This document shows, piece after piece, positions 27,552-37,001 of a stretch of 64,000 bases of DNA. The translations under genes were made by a program, and so were the position numbers. The DNA comes from an uncultured Oscillospiraceae bacterium (GTDB lineage Bacteria > Bacillota > Clostridia > Oscillospirales > Ruminococcaceae), in contig CAKSAY010000005.1 of the NCBI GenBank assembly GCA_934438055.1, positions 42,624-106,623 on the forward strand, given 5' to 3'. Position 1 is the first letter of the stretch. Each line of letters opens with the position of its first letter. The notes beneath the pieces are model-generated. The model saw only the letters and a list, made by a program, of their open reading frames with translations. It was not told the DNA's origin and ran no database searches.

Positions 27552-30500
27552 TTGGGGTTTGTACATCTGCATCTGCATACTGAATATAGCCTTTTAGACG
27601 GCGCTTGCCGCATTCGCGATTTGCCCAAAAGAGCAAAGGAATTAGGGCAGGATGCAGTTGCGATCACTGATCATGGGAATATGTTTGGGGCAGTTGATTT
27701 TTATCGTGCCTGTAAAGAAGAGGGGATTAAGCCAATTATCGGCTGTGAGGTTTATGTGGCGCCGCGCACAAGATTTGATAAAGTACATAAAGTAGACGTA
27801 AAACCCTATCATCTTGTTTTACTGTGTAAGAACAGCAAGGGATATCAAAATTTAATTAAAATGGTTTCTTTGGGGTATATTGAAGGATTTTATAGCCGTC
27901 CTAGAATTGATTTTTCTCTTTTGGAGGAGTATCATGAAGGCCTTATTGCGCTATCTGCCTGCCTTGCTGGAGAAATTCCCCGTGCTCTGGAAAATGGCGA
28001 TTATCAGAGCGCTAAAGAAATTGCATTGAGATACAGCCAAGTTATGGGGAAAGACAACTTTTATCTTGAGATTCAAAATCATGGCATTGAACAACAAGAA
28101 AGAATTCTTCCTTCTTTGCAGAGGTTGTCACAGGAAACAGGCATTGGATTAGTTGCCACGAATGATGTGCACTATCTCAACAAAGAGGATGCAAATACAC
28201 AAAAGATTCTTCTCTGCATTCAAACGGGGAAAACTTTAGCGGATGGACAAGCGCTTGAATTTCCCACAGATGAATTTTATTTAAAGAGCGAAGAAGAAAT
28301 GAAAGAACTCTTTGGTATGTATGAGGGTGCTTTGTCCAACACGGTGAAGATTGCGCAAAGATGTTCCTTTGATTTTGAATTTGGTGTTACTAAGTTGCCG
28401 CATTTTACCTCTCCCACTGGTGAGGATAATAAATCTTTCTTTTTGCGTCTTTGCGAGCAGGGGTTTTATGAAAAGTATGGTGAGACTCCCTCTAAAGAAC
28501 TCAGAGAACGTTTGGATTATGAAATCAATGTGATTGACAGCATGGGGTTTATTGATTACTTTTTGATTGTTTACGATTTCGTTCATTTTGCACGGCAGGC
28601 GGACATTCCGGTTGGTCCGGGCAGAGGCTCTGGGGCCGGCAGCATGGTTGCCTACTGTATTGGTATCACCGGTTTGGATCCTATTGAATATAATCTGCTT
28701 TTTGAACGTTTTCTCAATCCGGAGAGAATCAGTATGCCGGACTTTGACATAGATTTCTGCAATGAAAGGCGCCAAGAGGTCATTGACTATGTGATTCAAA
28801 AGTATGGAGCTTCGCATGTTGCGCAAATTGTCACCTTTGGAACTATGGCCGCTAGAGGTGCCATTCGAGATGTAGGCCGTGTTATGGGGTTGAGTTATGA
28901 CGAGACGGATAGAATTGCCAAGATGGTTCCTGAAGTTTTAAATATTACCCTGGATAGGGCATTAGAAGAGTCTGCACAATTGAAAGAAATCTATCAAACG
29001 GAGCCTAAATATCGTGAACTGCTTGATACTGCACGAAAGTTGGAGGGCATGCCAAGAAACACGTCAACCCATGCGGCTGGTGTTGTAATTACCAGAGACC
29101 CTGTAGACAGTTATGTGCCGTTGTCTAAAAATGACGAATCCATTGTGACACAGTATACAATGAATACGGTAGCAGACTTAGGATTGCTCAAGATGGACTT
29201 TTTAGGTCTTAGAAACTTGACGGTAATTCGTGAAGCGGAACAGGAGGTTCAAAAAACAACCCCATCTTTTTGTGTTGATAAAATTTCGTTATACGACGAG
29301 GCAACTTTTGCTATGCTTTCAAGGGGAGATTCTGACGGCGTTTTTCAGTTTGAAAGCGCGGGCATGAGGGGACTTTTAGCGAGGATGAAGCCGAATTGCT
29401 TAGAGGATTTAATTGCTGCGCTTTCTCTTTATCGTCCGGGGCCTGCAAAGTTTATTGACACCTTTTTGAAAAATCGGCAAAACCCTGAAGAAATCACCTA
29501 TTCGGATCCTAGATTAAAAGACATTTTAGAGGTTACTTTCGGAATTATCATTTATCAAGAGCAGGTAATGCAGATTTTTCGCAAGCTGGCGGGCTATTCT
29601 CTTGGACGTGCTGATTTGGTTCGTCGTGCAATTTCAAAGAAAAAAATGTCTGTGATGGAGGAAGAAAGACAAAATTTTATTGAAGGGAAACGCAATGAAG
29701 ACGGCTCTATTGAATGCATAGGAGCAGTGCAAAACGGCGTTGCAAAAAAAGACGCTGAAAAGATTTTTGAAGATATGTCAAGCTTTGCCTCTTACGCCTT
29801 TAATAAATCACATGCTGCCGCTTATTCTTATGTTTCTTATCAAACCGCTTATTTAAAGTGTCATTATCCAAAAGAGTATATGGCGGCTTTATTAAATAGT
29901 ATTATTGACAATACGGATAAAGTCATTGGCTATATTGGAGAGTGCAAAAAAAGTGGGATTGCCGTCTTACCGCCACAAATTAATGAGAGTGGTGTGGGAT
30001 TTACGGTCGTTGGCAATAAGATTCGTTTTGGTATACTCGCCGTTAAAAAGGTGGGTAGGGGCGTGATTGAACGAATTTTGATTGAGCGCAAAAAAGGTGA
30101 TTTCTTGTCATTATATGATTTTGTCAAACGGATGTTTGGTCAAGAAGTGAACAAACGCGTTATTTTAGCTCTCATTGAAAGTGGAGCCTTTGACTGCTTT
30201 CCACAGAATCGACGTCAAATGATTGAATGCTATGAGGATTTAATTAATAACTTTGCGCAAAACAGACGGAGTAATTTAGAAGGGCAGATCAATTTATTTG
30301 AGTCGATGCAAAGAAGCGACGAGCCGTATATTTATCCGGATGTGGAAGAATATCCTATGGAGCAACTTTTGGAGATGGAAAAGAGAACGACTGGAATGTA
30401 TATTTCTGCACATCCGCTTGATCGGTTTGAAAGTTTTTTAAAGAATTATCGTCTTGATGCATTTTCGCAGATTATGCGCGAGGAGGAATTTAATACCTAT

Positions 30501-31010
30501 ACTGACTCGGTTGTGGTTCAAATTGCCGCTGTTGTTTCAAAAATCAAAATGGTGATGACAAAGTCGGGAAAGCCAATGGGTTTTTTAACGCTTGAAGATA
30601 GAACCGGCCGCATGGAGATAATCGTTTTTCCTAACTTGTTTAATCAGCATGCAGATGCTTTTATAGAGGGAAACGCCCTGCTTATCAAGGGAAGAATTTC
30701 ACAAAAGGAAGAGGAACAGAAAAAGATTATCTGCGAGTCGTATATCTTTTTAAATCAGGCATTTCACGACTTTAAAAAACAAATTTTTATAAGATTACAA
30801 TCAGATGATAAAGAAAAACAGAGAGCTTTAAAAAATATTTTTCAGAAACATATTGGTTATAGTCAGGTAATTTATTACTTTTCTGACCAAAAAAAATACC
30901 ATTCCAAAAAAACTTTTGAGGGAGTTGCAATATCAAATAGTACAATTGATCAAATAGCACAAATTGTAGGCGAGGAAAATGTCATTATTCAAGATAGAAT
31001 GGGTTCATAG
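27552..31010 (+). CDS. dnaE: DNA polymerase III alpha subunit DnaE
   Basis: 1152 residues from TTG 27552 behind AAAGGAG, 12 bases after whiA. The N-terminal PHP domain has HLHTEYSLLDG and DHGNMFG. The polymerase catalytic aspartates lie in PDFDIDFCNERR (about residue 396). The tail holds a helix-hairpin-helix and an OB domain (about 990-1070, VVSKIKMVMTKSGKPMGFLTLED). It lacks a C-terminal proofreading exonuclease, as expected for DnaE rather than PolC. In Firmicutes it extends primers before PolC. Confidence 0.95.
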   Translation: MGFVHLHLHTEYSLLDGACRIRDLPKRAKELGQDAVAITDHGNMFGAVDFYRACKEEGIKPIIGCEVYVAPRTRFDKVHKVDVKPYHLVLLCKNSKGYQNLIKMVSLGYIEGFYSRPRIDFSLLEEYHEGLIALSACLAGEIPRALENGDYQSAKEIALRYSQVMGKDNFYLEIQNHGIEQQERILPSLQRLSQETGIGLVATNDVHYLNKEDANTQKILLCIQTGKTLADGQALEFPTDEFYLKSEEEMKELFGMYEGALSNTVKIAQRCSFDFEFGVTKLPHFTSPTGEDNKSFFLRLCEQGFYEKYGETPSKELRERLDYEINVIDSMGFIDYFLIVYDFVHFARQADIPVGPGRGSGAGSMVAYCIGITGLDPIEYNLLFERFLNPERISMPDFDIDFCNERRQEVIDYVIQKYGASHVAQIVTFGTMAARGAIRDVGRVMGLSYDETDRIAKMVPEVLNITLDRALEESAQLKEIYQTEPKYRELLDTARKLEGMPRNTSTHAAGVVITRDPVDSYVPLSKNDESIVTQYTMNTVADLGLLKMDFLGLRNLTVIREAEQEVQKTTPSFCVDKISLYDEATFAMLSRGDSDGVFQFESAGMRGLLARMKPNCLEDLIAALSLYRPGPAKFIDTFLKNRQNPEEITYSDPRLKDILEVTFGIIIYQEQVMQIFRKLAGYSLGRADLVRRAISKKKMSVMEEERQNFIEGKRNEDGSIECIGAVQNGVAKKDAEKIFEDMSSFASYAFNKSHAAAYSYVSYQTAYLKCHYPKEYMAALLNSIIDNTDKVIGYIGECKKSGIAVLPPQINESGVGFTVVGNKIRFGILAVKKVGRGVIERILIERKKGDFLSLYDFVKRMFGQEVNKRVILALIESGAFDCFPQNRRQMIECYEDLINNFAQNRRSNLEGQINLFESMQRSDEPYIYPDVEEYPMEQLLEMEKRTTGMYISAHPLDRFESFLKNYRLDAFSQIMREEEFNTYTDSVVVQIAAVVSKIKMVMTKSGKPMGFLTLEDRTGRMEIIVFPNLFNQHADAFIEGNALLIKGRISQKEEEQKKIICESYIFLNQAFHDFKKQIFIRLQSDDKEKQRALKNIFQKHIGYSQVIYYFSDQKKYHSKKTFEGVAISNSTIDQIAQIVGEENVIIQDRMGS

Positions 31011-31026
31011 GTGGTTAAAAAAGAGA

Positions 31027-31055
31027 TTGACATTTTATAAAAAAAAAGATAGAAT
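31027..31055 (+). promoter_or_regulatory. pfkA promoter
   Basis: TTGACA (31027-31032), 17-base spacer, TAGAAT (31050-31055), overlapping the 3' flank of dnaE. Confidence 0.8.
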
Positions 31056-31136
31056 ATGATAGGATTTAGTATTGCTATTGGTTATGGCAATTCTGAGTTT
31101 GACATATGATAACCTATATTCAGGAGGAATCAAGTC

Positions 31137-32102
31137 ATGCAGATAAAAAAAATCGGTGTTTTAACAAGTGGGGGCGATGCTCCGGGAATGAATGCGGCAA
31201 TTCGAGCGGTGGTTCGTTCAGCAGCTGTCAAAGGAATTGAGACGGTGGGAGTTTACCGTGGCTATAACGGTTTAATCAACGGCGACATTCGTCCGCTTCA
31301 TATTCGGGATGTTTCAGATGTGATTCAGCGTGGAGGTACGATTTTGTTTACTGCACGTTGTAATGAATTTAAAACCGATGAGGGTTTGCAAAAGGCGAAA
31401 GCCACTTGTCAAAAACATGGCATTGACGGTTTGGTTGTCATTGGTGGAGATGGTTCTTTTCGTGGCGCTGCTGATTTGTCTAGTCGTGGCGTTCCTTGCG
31501 TTGGTATTCCCGGAACAATTGATAATGATATTGCCTGTTCTGAATATACGATTGGTTATGATACCGCTATGAACACCGCTATGCAGATGGTGGATAAATT
31601 GCGCGACACCGCCGCTTCTCACGATCGTTGCAGTGTTGTTGAGGTTATGGGAAGACATGCTGGGTATATTGCCCTCAATGCTGGAATTGCCTGTGGCGCC
31701 AGCGATATTATTGTTCCGGAGTTTCAATTTGATAAAGCGCATTTAATGGCGCGTATTCAAAAAGCACGTGCAAATGGCAAACACCATTTTATTATTATGG
31801 TTGCTGAAGGAATTGGAAATGTGAACGAGCTTGCAAGAGATATTGAAAAGGAAATTGGAATTGAGACTCGTGCAACGATTTTAGGACATGTGCAGCGTGG
31901 AGGGAGTCCCACGGTTCGAGATCGTGTTGCGGCTAGCAGAATGGGTCATTATGCTATTGAAATTTTGAGTCAAGGTTTAGGAAACCGCGTGATTGGAATG
32001 CGAACAGGGCTCTGTGTTGATTATGACATTCAGGAGGCGTTGACTATGCAAAAAAGCTTTCCTGATCAGACTTTGGCTTTGGCGCACGAGATTTCTTTCT
32101 AA
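31137..32102 (+). CDS. pfkA: 6-phosphofructokinase
   Basis: 321 residues from ATG 31137 behind AGGAGG. It makes fructose-1,6-bisphosphate from fructose-6-phosphate and ATP. Motifs are LTSGGDAPGMNAAIRAVVR (ATP site), GGDGSFRGA, GIPGTIDNDI (catalytic Asp), MGRHAGYIAL and LGHVQRGGSPT. The size and GGDG motif fit the ATP-dependent bacterial allosteric enzyme. It has its own promoter but sits in the usual place after dnaE. Confidence 0.96.
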   Translation: MQIKKIGVLTSGGDAPGMNAAIRAVVRSAAVKGIETVGVYRGYNGLINGDIRPLHIRDVSDVIQRGGTILFTARCNEFKTDEGLQKAKATCQKHGIDGLVVIGGDGSFRGAADLSSRGVPCVGIPGTIDNDIACSEYTIGYDTAMNTAMQMVDKLRDTAASHDRCSVVEVMGRHAGYIALNAGIACGASDIIVPEFQFDKAHLMARIQKARANGKHHFIIMVAEGIGNVNELARDIEKEIGIETRATILGHVQRGGSPTVRDRVAASRMGHYAIEILSQGLGNRVIGMRTGLCVDYDIQEALTMQKSFPDQTLALAHEISF

Positions 32103-32266
32103 AAAGAATGGCAGACAATTCATTTTGGCAATATAAACAAGACGTTTTCTGCTTTTTAGCCTTAAAATTTTCGATTCTTTTTGACAGCAGTGCAATGCTG
32201 TGCTAAGAAAATTATGGCATTTGCAATATTTAATTTTAATGTTTCATTTATTATATAAGATTAGAA

Positions 32267-32306
32267 AACCGAACGAGTTAAAAAATGACCCGTTCGGTTT
32301 TTTTTA
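32267..32306 (+). terminator. pfkA terminator
   Basis: AACCGAACGAGT (32267-32278) pairs with ACCCGTTCGGTT around a short loop (one mismatch) and is followed by eight T. Confidence 0.92.
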
Positions 32307-32432
32307 TGTTGGCACTGTTGCATCATTCGGTGTAGCTAATTTTATTTTGACAATAAAACTTTGCAGAAATTGTTGATAGATAGACTTGTCGTATTATATA
32401 ATAAAATATTAAGAAATTTTTGAGAGGCATTC

Positions 32433-32760
32433 ATGATGAACAAAGAAGAAATATTACAAAAAGGGTAGAAAAGAGAATAAAGACCCAGCAGAGATGGAGG
32501 TGCTGCAACGAGCCTCAAAAATTGCAGTCAAGGTGGGAATTCCAGTCTGTTGTTTGATTTTAGCGACAGAGGTAGTTTTGATTCGGTTAAATGAATTACG
32601 TCTGTTGGATAATTTATTTCAGCATGATAGCAACTACTTTTCTTGTAACATACATTGCATTAAGACAAAACATGAGATTCTGTTAACAGTTTTCTTTTTC
32701 ATCTGTTTTGCCTTGATGACAGTCTGTTATATTTGGCGTTTGGTAGGAGCAATATCGTGA
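32433..32760 (+). pseudogene. DUF6442-like membrane protein relic
   Basis: ATG-ATG near 32433 starts MMNKEEILQKG and is stopped by TAG at 32467; the frame then continues as KENKDPAEMEVLQRASK and two or three hydrophobic segments to TGA at 32758. The N-x-K-E-E-I-L start and the membrane tail fit small Clostridial proteins often found beside an XRE regulator. The early stop, probably with an indel, breaks it. Confidence 0.6.
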
Positions 32761-32767
32761 ATGAAAA

Positions 32768-32993
32768 ATGAACACTGAAAAGTTGTTTAAAACAAGGCGC
32801 GCGAGAAGAGCCTTGCTCAGGCGCGGTTGACAAAATTGATAGGCGTTTCCCACACTACGATAGAATCCTATTGAGACAGGTCGTTTAACTCAGTCACCAA
32901 ATTGGCGCTGATTTTTTGTATTTCTTTAGGTGCAAATTTGAGGGTTTGTTTTATTTTTTTGATTTTCATGGGCAATGATTATGCATGGATGCT
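32768..32993 (+). pseudogene. XRE helix-turn-helix regulator relic
   Basis: Reading through a frameshift near 32805 and a TGA at 32873 gives KLFKTRRARR, then LAQARLTKLIGVSHTTIESY, then NSVTKLALIFCISLGANL. This is the HTH_3 fold with its typical S-x-x-T-I-x-x-x-E-x-G order. It lies right behind the DUF6442 relic, the usual pair. Confidence 0.65.
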
Positions 32994-33498
32994 TTAGACC
33001 GATGGAGATTTAACTTTGTCAAATAGTTCTATGATGGGTCAATGCCCATTGCAGCTTTGTTAATGAAATGGATAGCCTGTCATTTGTTTTATCTATTGTC
33101 TTAAAGAAAGCATTTAGCGTTGCAAAAATAAGATAGTTTATCTGATTTAAGATAAAATCTTATCTGTCGCATTCTTATTTTTCCAATAACGTTACTGCAT
33201 TGGATAAATATTTTTGTATATACATAGTACTTTTCAAGGAGGCTCTATCCTATTGAATAATGATAAATTCTTCTATAAACGCAGACTTTTGGTAGAGCCT
33301 TTACAGATTTTGGAACACAAATCAGTTGATAGCGTAATCAAGGTCTAGTAATTTTTTTGTTTAGGAAAATGATAGAGTTTAATTTTTTGATTATGTTCAA
33401 AAAGCATAGGCAGATTTTACATTAGTGATTTGAGTTTGCTCAAAGGAATCTATAAAAATTTGGAGCAATGATTTATGCTAAGAAGTGTTCCGGCATTC
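32994..33498. other. Intergenic region between XRE relic and cysK
   Basis: No gene seen. AGGCTCTATCC (33240-33250) and GGTAGAGCCT (33291-33300) can form a 10-bp stem around a 40-base loop; its meaning is unknown. Confidence 0.35.
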
Positions 33499-34428
33499 CT
33501 AAAATAAATTCTGAATTGAAAGATACCGTTCCCCGCTATCTGGGAATAGAACGACAATTCTCTTGTCTTTCCAATGCTTATCTTCTGCAATGCTCTGTGC
33601 GGCACAAAGCGCGGCTCCTGAAGAAATACCAACCAATATTCCCTCTTCTTTTGCTAACTCTCTAACAGTTTGGTAGGCCTGTTCATTGGAAACCTGTAAC
33701 ACTTTATCTACAAAATTGCAGTTATAATTTTCCGGAACAAATCCTGCGCCTATTCCCTGTATGGCATGTGGGGCGGCTTTTCCCCCTGACAGCACGGGGG
33801 AAGCAGCGGGTTCAACCGCAAAAATTTGAATTTCAGGGTTTAGCTCTTTGAGCCTTTTTCCAACTCCTGTGATGGTTCCGCCGCTTCCGACACCGGCAAC
33901 AAAGGCATCTAAACTTCCGTTAGTATCTTTCCAAATCTCTTCTGCTGTTGTTTGATAGTGCATTTTGGGATTTGCAGGATTGCTAAACTGTGATGGCATA
34001 AAACTTTGAGGATATTTCTTCATAAGCTCATTGGCTTTTACGATTGCACCTTTCATGCCATTTTTTCCATCTGTTAAGACAAGCTGTGCGCCTAAGGCGG
34101 AGAGGAGTTTTCGTCGTTCTAAGCTCATACTATTCGGCATAACGATAACCAATTGATAACCTCTTTGGGCGCAGATAAATGCGAGACCTATGCCTGTGTT
34201 GCCGCTGGTAGGTTCGATAATCACTGTATCTTTTGTAATGAGCCCCTTTTCTTCTGCGTCTTCAATCATTCCTAAGGCAGCACGATCTTTGACAGAGCCT
34301 AATGGATTAAAACTTTCGAGTTTAGCTATAATATCAGCGCTATATTCCCTTTGCTTTTTCCAGTTATTTAGTTGAATTAAGGGAGTGTTCCCTATACATT
34401 CGCTGATTGACTGGTAGATCTTGTTCAT
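33499..34428 (-). CDS. cysK: Cysteine synthase A
   Basis: 309 residues. PLP enzyme making cysteine from O-acetylserine and sulfide. Motifs: IGNTPLIQL, the PLP Lys in FNPLGSVKDRAAL, PTSGNTGIGLAF (substrate loop), GVGSGGTITGVGKRL (phosphate loop) and VLFPDSGERYLS at the C-terminus. ATG 34428 follows GAGGAGTCG on the minus strand. No cysE or sulfur transport gene is next to it. Confidence 0.94.
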   Translation of the reverse strand: MNKIYQSISECIGNTPLIQLNNWKKQREYSADIIAKLESFNPLGSVKDRAALGMIEDAEEKGLITKDTVIIEPTSGNTGIGLAFICAQRGYQLVIVMPNSMSLERRKLLSALGAQLVLTDGKNGMKGAIVKANELMKKYPQSFMPSQFSNPANPKMHYQTTAEEIWKDTNGSLDAFVAGVGSGGTITGVGKRLKELNPEIQIFAVEPAASPVLSGGKAAPHAIQGIGAGFVPENYNCNFVDKVLQVSNEQAYQTVRELAKEEGILVGISSGAALCAAQSIAEDKHWKDKRIVVLFPDSGERYLSIQNLF

Positions 34429-34998
34429 ATTATCGACTCCTCTTTATCTATTTTTTTATTTATCATGCAAAGCAGAATCTTACCCGGCCGCTTTTTTATG
34501 GGATAGATTGTTCGTGTCTTTATCAGCGGCGTTCTGATTCATTACGAAAACATTTCATTATAAAATTTGCCATATTTCATTTTTAACTTTAAAAATCCCC
34601 AAAATGCTGAATGTTTATTATAAACTTTTTTAATAATTTATTTTATCTTATCACGCCTATATTTGTTCGTCAATCTTACATTGTCTTGCATTTATTGATT
34701 ATTTATGTTTTAATAATACTAGATAACAACCACATGCCTAAAACGATTCTGGTTTTGCACAATAAATCTTTATATTTTATAATAGGATATATTGTTGTCA
34801 AATCTGCACCTTCTGGTGAGAAACTCTTGTTTTTAAGCATAGGGTTTGCTATTACTCGATTGGACTGTGCTAACACGGCCGGAAAACACGATGTCAGGTT
34901 GTCGCTGCTTATGCATAGCAGGATGGCTGGATGCTACAATGTTCGAGCAATAGGGCTTTTACAGCTATTCTATATTATATATATTGGAGTGAAATTCT
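34429..34998. other. Intergenic region upstream of cysK and amidohydrolase
   Basis: A 158-codon plus-strand frame (34611-35087) overlaps the amidohydrolase start and has no ribosome site or family feature, so I take it as chance. No riboswitch consensus was recognised. Confidence 0.45.
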
Positions 34999-36186
34999 AT
35001 GCTTCTGATTCATGGAACCATTTATCCTGCTTCAAGGGAGAAAATAGAGGATGGATATATTCTCATTCAGGATGGGAAAATTGCTGATGTTGGCCATTTT
35101 TCTGAATGTCGATATTCTGGGATAGAAACAATTGATATGTGCAAAAGGGCTATCTATCCAGGTTTTATTGATGCACATAGCCATATTGGCATGTGGGAAG
35201 ATTCTCTTGACTTTGAGGGAGATGACGGCAATGAGGATACAGAGCCTATTATGCCGCAGTTGTATGCATTAGACGCAGTGAATCCCTACGAACGCTCCTT
35301 TTCTGAGGCGTTGGCCGCCGGAATAACAACTGTGGCCACAGGCCCCGGAAGTGCAAACCCTATTGGCGGACGCTGGATTGCCATTAAAACATCCGGCAAT
35401 AGAATAGATGATATGCTTGTTACAGGAGAATTGGGTGTAAAATTTGCTTTAGGGGAGAATCCAAAACAGTGCTATCACGAGAAAGGACAGACGCCTGTTA
35501 CGAGAATGGGGATTGCGGCTCTGATTCGGGAACAGCTTGAAAAGACAAGGCGCTATGCAGAGCAATTGCTTGCAGCTGAACAAGAGGAGGATAGACCCGA
35601 ATATGACGCAAAATGTGAGGCTTTGCTCCCGCTTGTTTCTGGAAAAGAAAAGGCCTTTTTTCATTGTCATAGACGGGATGATATCTTTACTGCTATTCGT
35701 ATTGCCAAAGAATTTTCTTTAAATGCCATTTTGGTTCATGCGACAGAAGGACATCTGATTGCACCTATTTTAAAGGCGGAGGGCTACCCCATTATCGTGG
35801 GACCTATCATCTGTGATCGTTCCAAACCGGAATTGCACGGTCATGAGCTTTATAATGCAGCAGTTTTGTGCGAGCAGAAAATTCCCATTGCCATTTGCAC
35901 CGATCATCCGGTTATTCCTACCCAATACCTTCCTTTGAGCTGTGGACTTGCTATTCGTGCCGGACTGTCGCGCGAAGAGGCACTGTTGGCGATTACGTTA
36001 AATGCTGCTAAAATATTGGGAATTGACAACCGAGTTGGTTCGATTGAAAAGGGCAAGGATGCGGATTTGGTTGTTTTTCAAAAGCAGGATGATATTTTTT
36101 CTGTCTATTCACAGCCTGTTCAGGTTATGATAAATGGAGAATTTGTTTGGGAGAAAGGGCGGAGAAGTGAGAGAAGTTTCGGTTGA
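34999..36186 (+). CDS. Amidohydrolase, imidazolonepropionase-like
   Basis: 395 residues from ATG 34999 (TTGGAGTG upstream). The metal-dependent hydrolase fold shows DAHSHIGMWED (H-x-H, about 58-68), HCHRRDDIF, HATEGH, and ICTDHPVIP (catalytic Asp). The C-terminal part RVGSIEKGKDADLVVF is typical of dihydroorotase/imidazolonepropionase-like members. It is cytosolic and acts on a cyclic amide or similar bond; the substrate is unknown. A fumarase relic starts inside its last codons. Confidence 0.88.
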   Translation: MLLIHGTIYPASREKIEDGYILIQDGKIADVGHFSECRYSGIETIDMCKRAIYPGFIDAHSHIGMWEDSLDFEGDDGNEDTEPIMPQLYALDAVNPYERSFSEALAAGITTVATGPGSANPIGGRWIAIKTSGNRIDDMLVTGELGVKFALGENPKQCYHEKGQTPVTRMGIAALIREQLEKTRRYAEQLLAAEQEEDRPEYDAKCEALLPLVSGKEKAFFHCHRRDDIFTAIRIAKEFSLNAILVHATEGHLIAPILKAEGYPIIVGPIICDRSKPELHGHELYNAAVLCEQKIPIAICTDHPVIPTQYLPLSCGLAIRAGLSREEALLAITLNAAKILGIDNRVGSIEKGKDADLVVFQKQDDIFSVYSQPVQVMINGEFVWEKGRRSERSFG

Positions 36187-36851
36187 TAGAATCACGGAGA
36201 TAGCGTCACAATTGTGTGTGGGTGAATATGACTTTACCGGAAGACATCGCATGTGTACTTATTCAAAGTGAAAAAAGGAAAAAAGTCCTATTGGCAAGCA
36301 AGTGTTTGATGATTTAATTGATAATCTTGCAATTGCAGAAGAGGACAGGCTTCCTATCTGTCAGGACATAGGTATGGCTGTTGTTTTTGTAGATATCGGA
36401 CAAGATGTGCATCTGAAGGAGGCTTTTAGAGGATGCGATTGAAAAGAGCATTGCAAAGGGCTTACGGAAGGGGATTTATGCAAGTCGATTGCTGAGGAGT
36501 TGTTACAACGGGTGAACATCAATGATAATACGCCGGGTGTGATACACACAAGAATTGTTGCGGGCGAAAGGATGATGATTACTGTGGCTCCAAAAGGATT
36601 TGGCAGTGAAAACATGAGTGGATTTGCAATGCTTGAACCATCTACTGCAAGAGATGGTGTTGTCCAATTTGTGCTTGATACTGTTTTGCATGCGGGAAGC
36701 AATCCATGCCCGTCTATTATTGTTGGTGTGGGAATTGGAGCAAAAAATCAACTACTTAGGAATTATTGTTCAAGGCTTTGACGGCGTTATTACAATGTTA
36801 GGTGTGAATATTGGATGTTATGTCATCCGTCATGCATCGGAAATTATTTAG
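36167..36851 (+). pseudogene. Class I fumarase alpha subunit relic
   Basis: A GTG at 36167 overlaps the amidohydrolase end and reads REVSVDRITEIASQLC. Other frames continue with MTLPEDIACVLIQSEK, SPIGKQVFDDLIDNLAIAEE, PICQDIGMAVVFVDIGQDVH, RVNINDNTPGVIHTRIV, and SGFAMLEPSTARDGVVQF. The frame is lost after GSNPCPSIIVGVGIG, and a short tail VNIGCYVIRHASEII matches the family end. This is the alpha chain of the 4Fe-4S fumarase/tartrate dehydratase class with at least four frame breaks and an internal deletion. No beta subunit is seen. Confidence 0.85.
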
Positions 36852-37001
36852 GTTTTAGACTCTGCCCCGAGCATTTTGAAAACAAACCTTGTTTAGACAT
36901 AGTGGGAAATAGCAATTTTCTGCTTCATTGGAGAGGCGTTACATATTGTTTATCAACGAGAGAACGCTTAATTTGAATGCTTTTATTTTAGGAGGATAAA
37001 T

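Noticed and set aside
28281..28826. 181-codon minus-strand frame inside dnaE
   Set aside because: Antisense shadow of a highly conserved gene.
34611..35087. 158-codon plus-strand frame with hydrophobic N-terminus
   Set aside because: Overlaps the well supported amidohydrolase by 89 bases, has no ribosome site and no family features.
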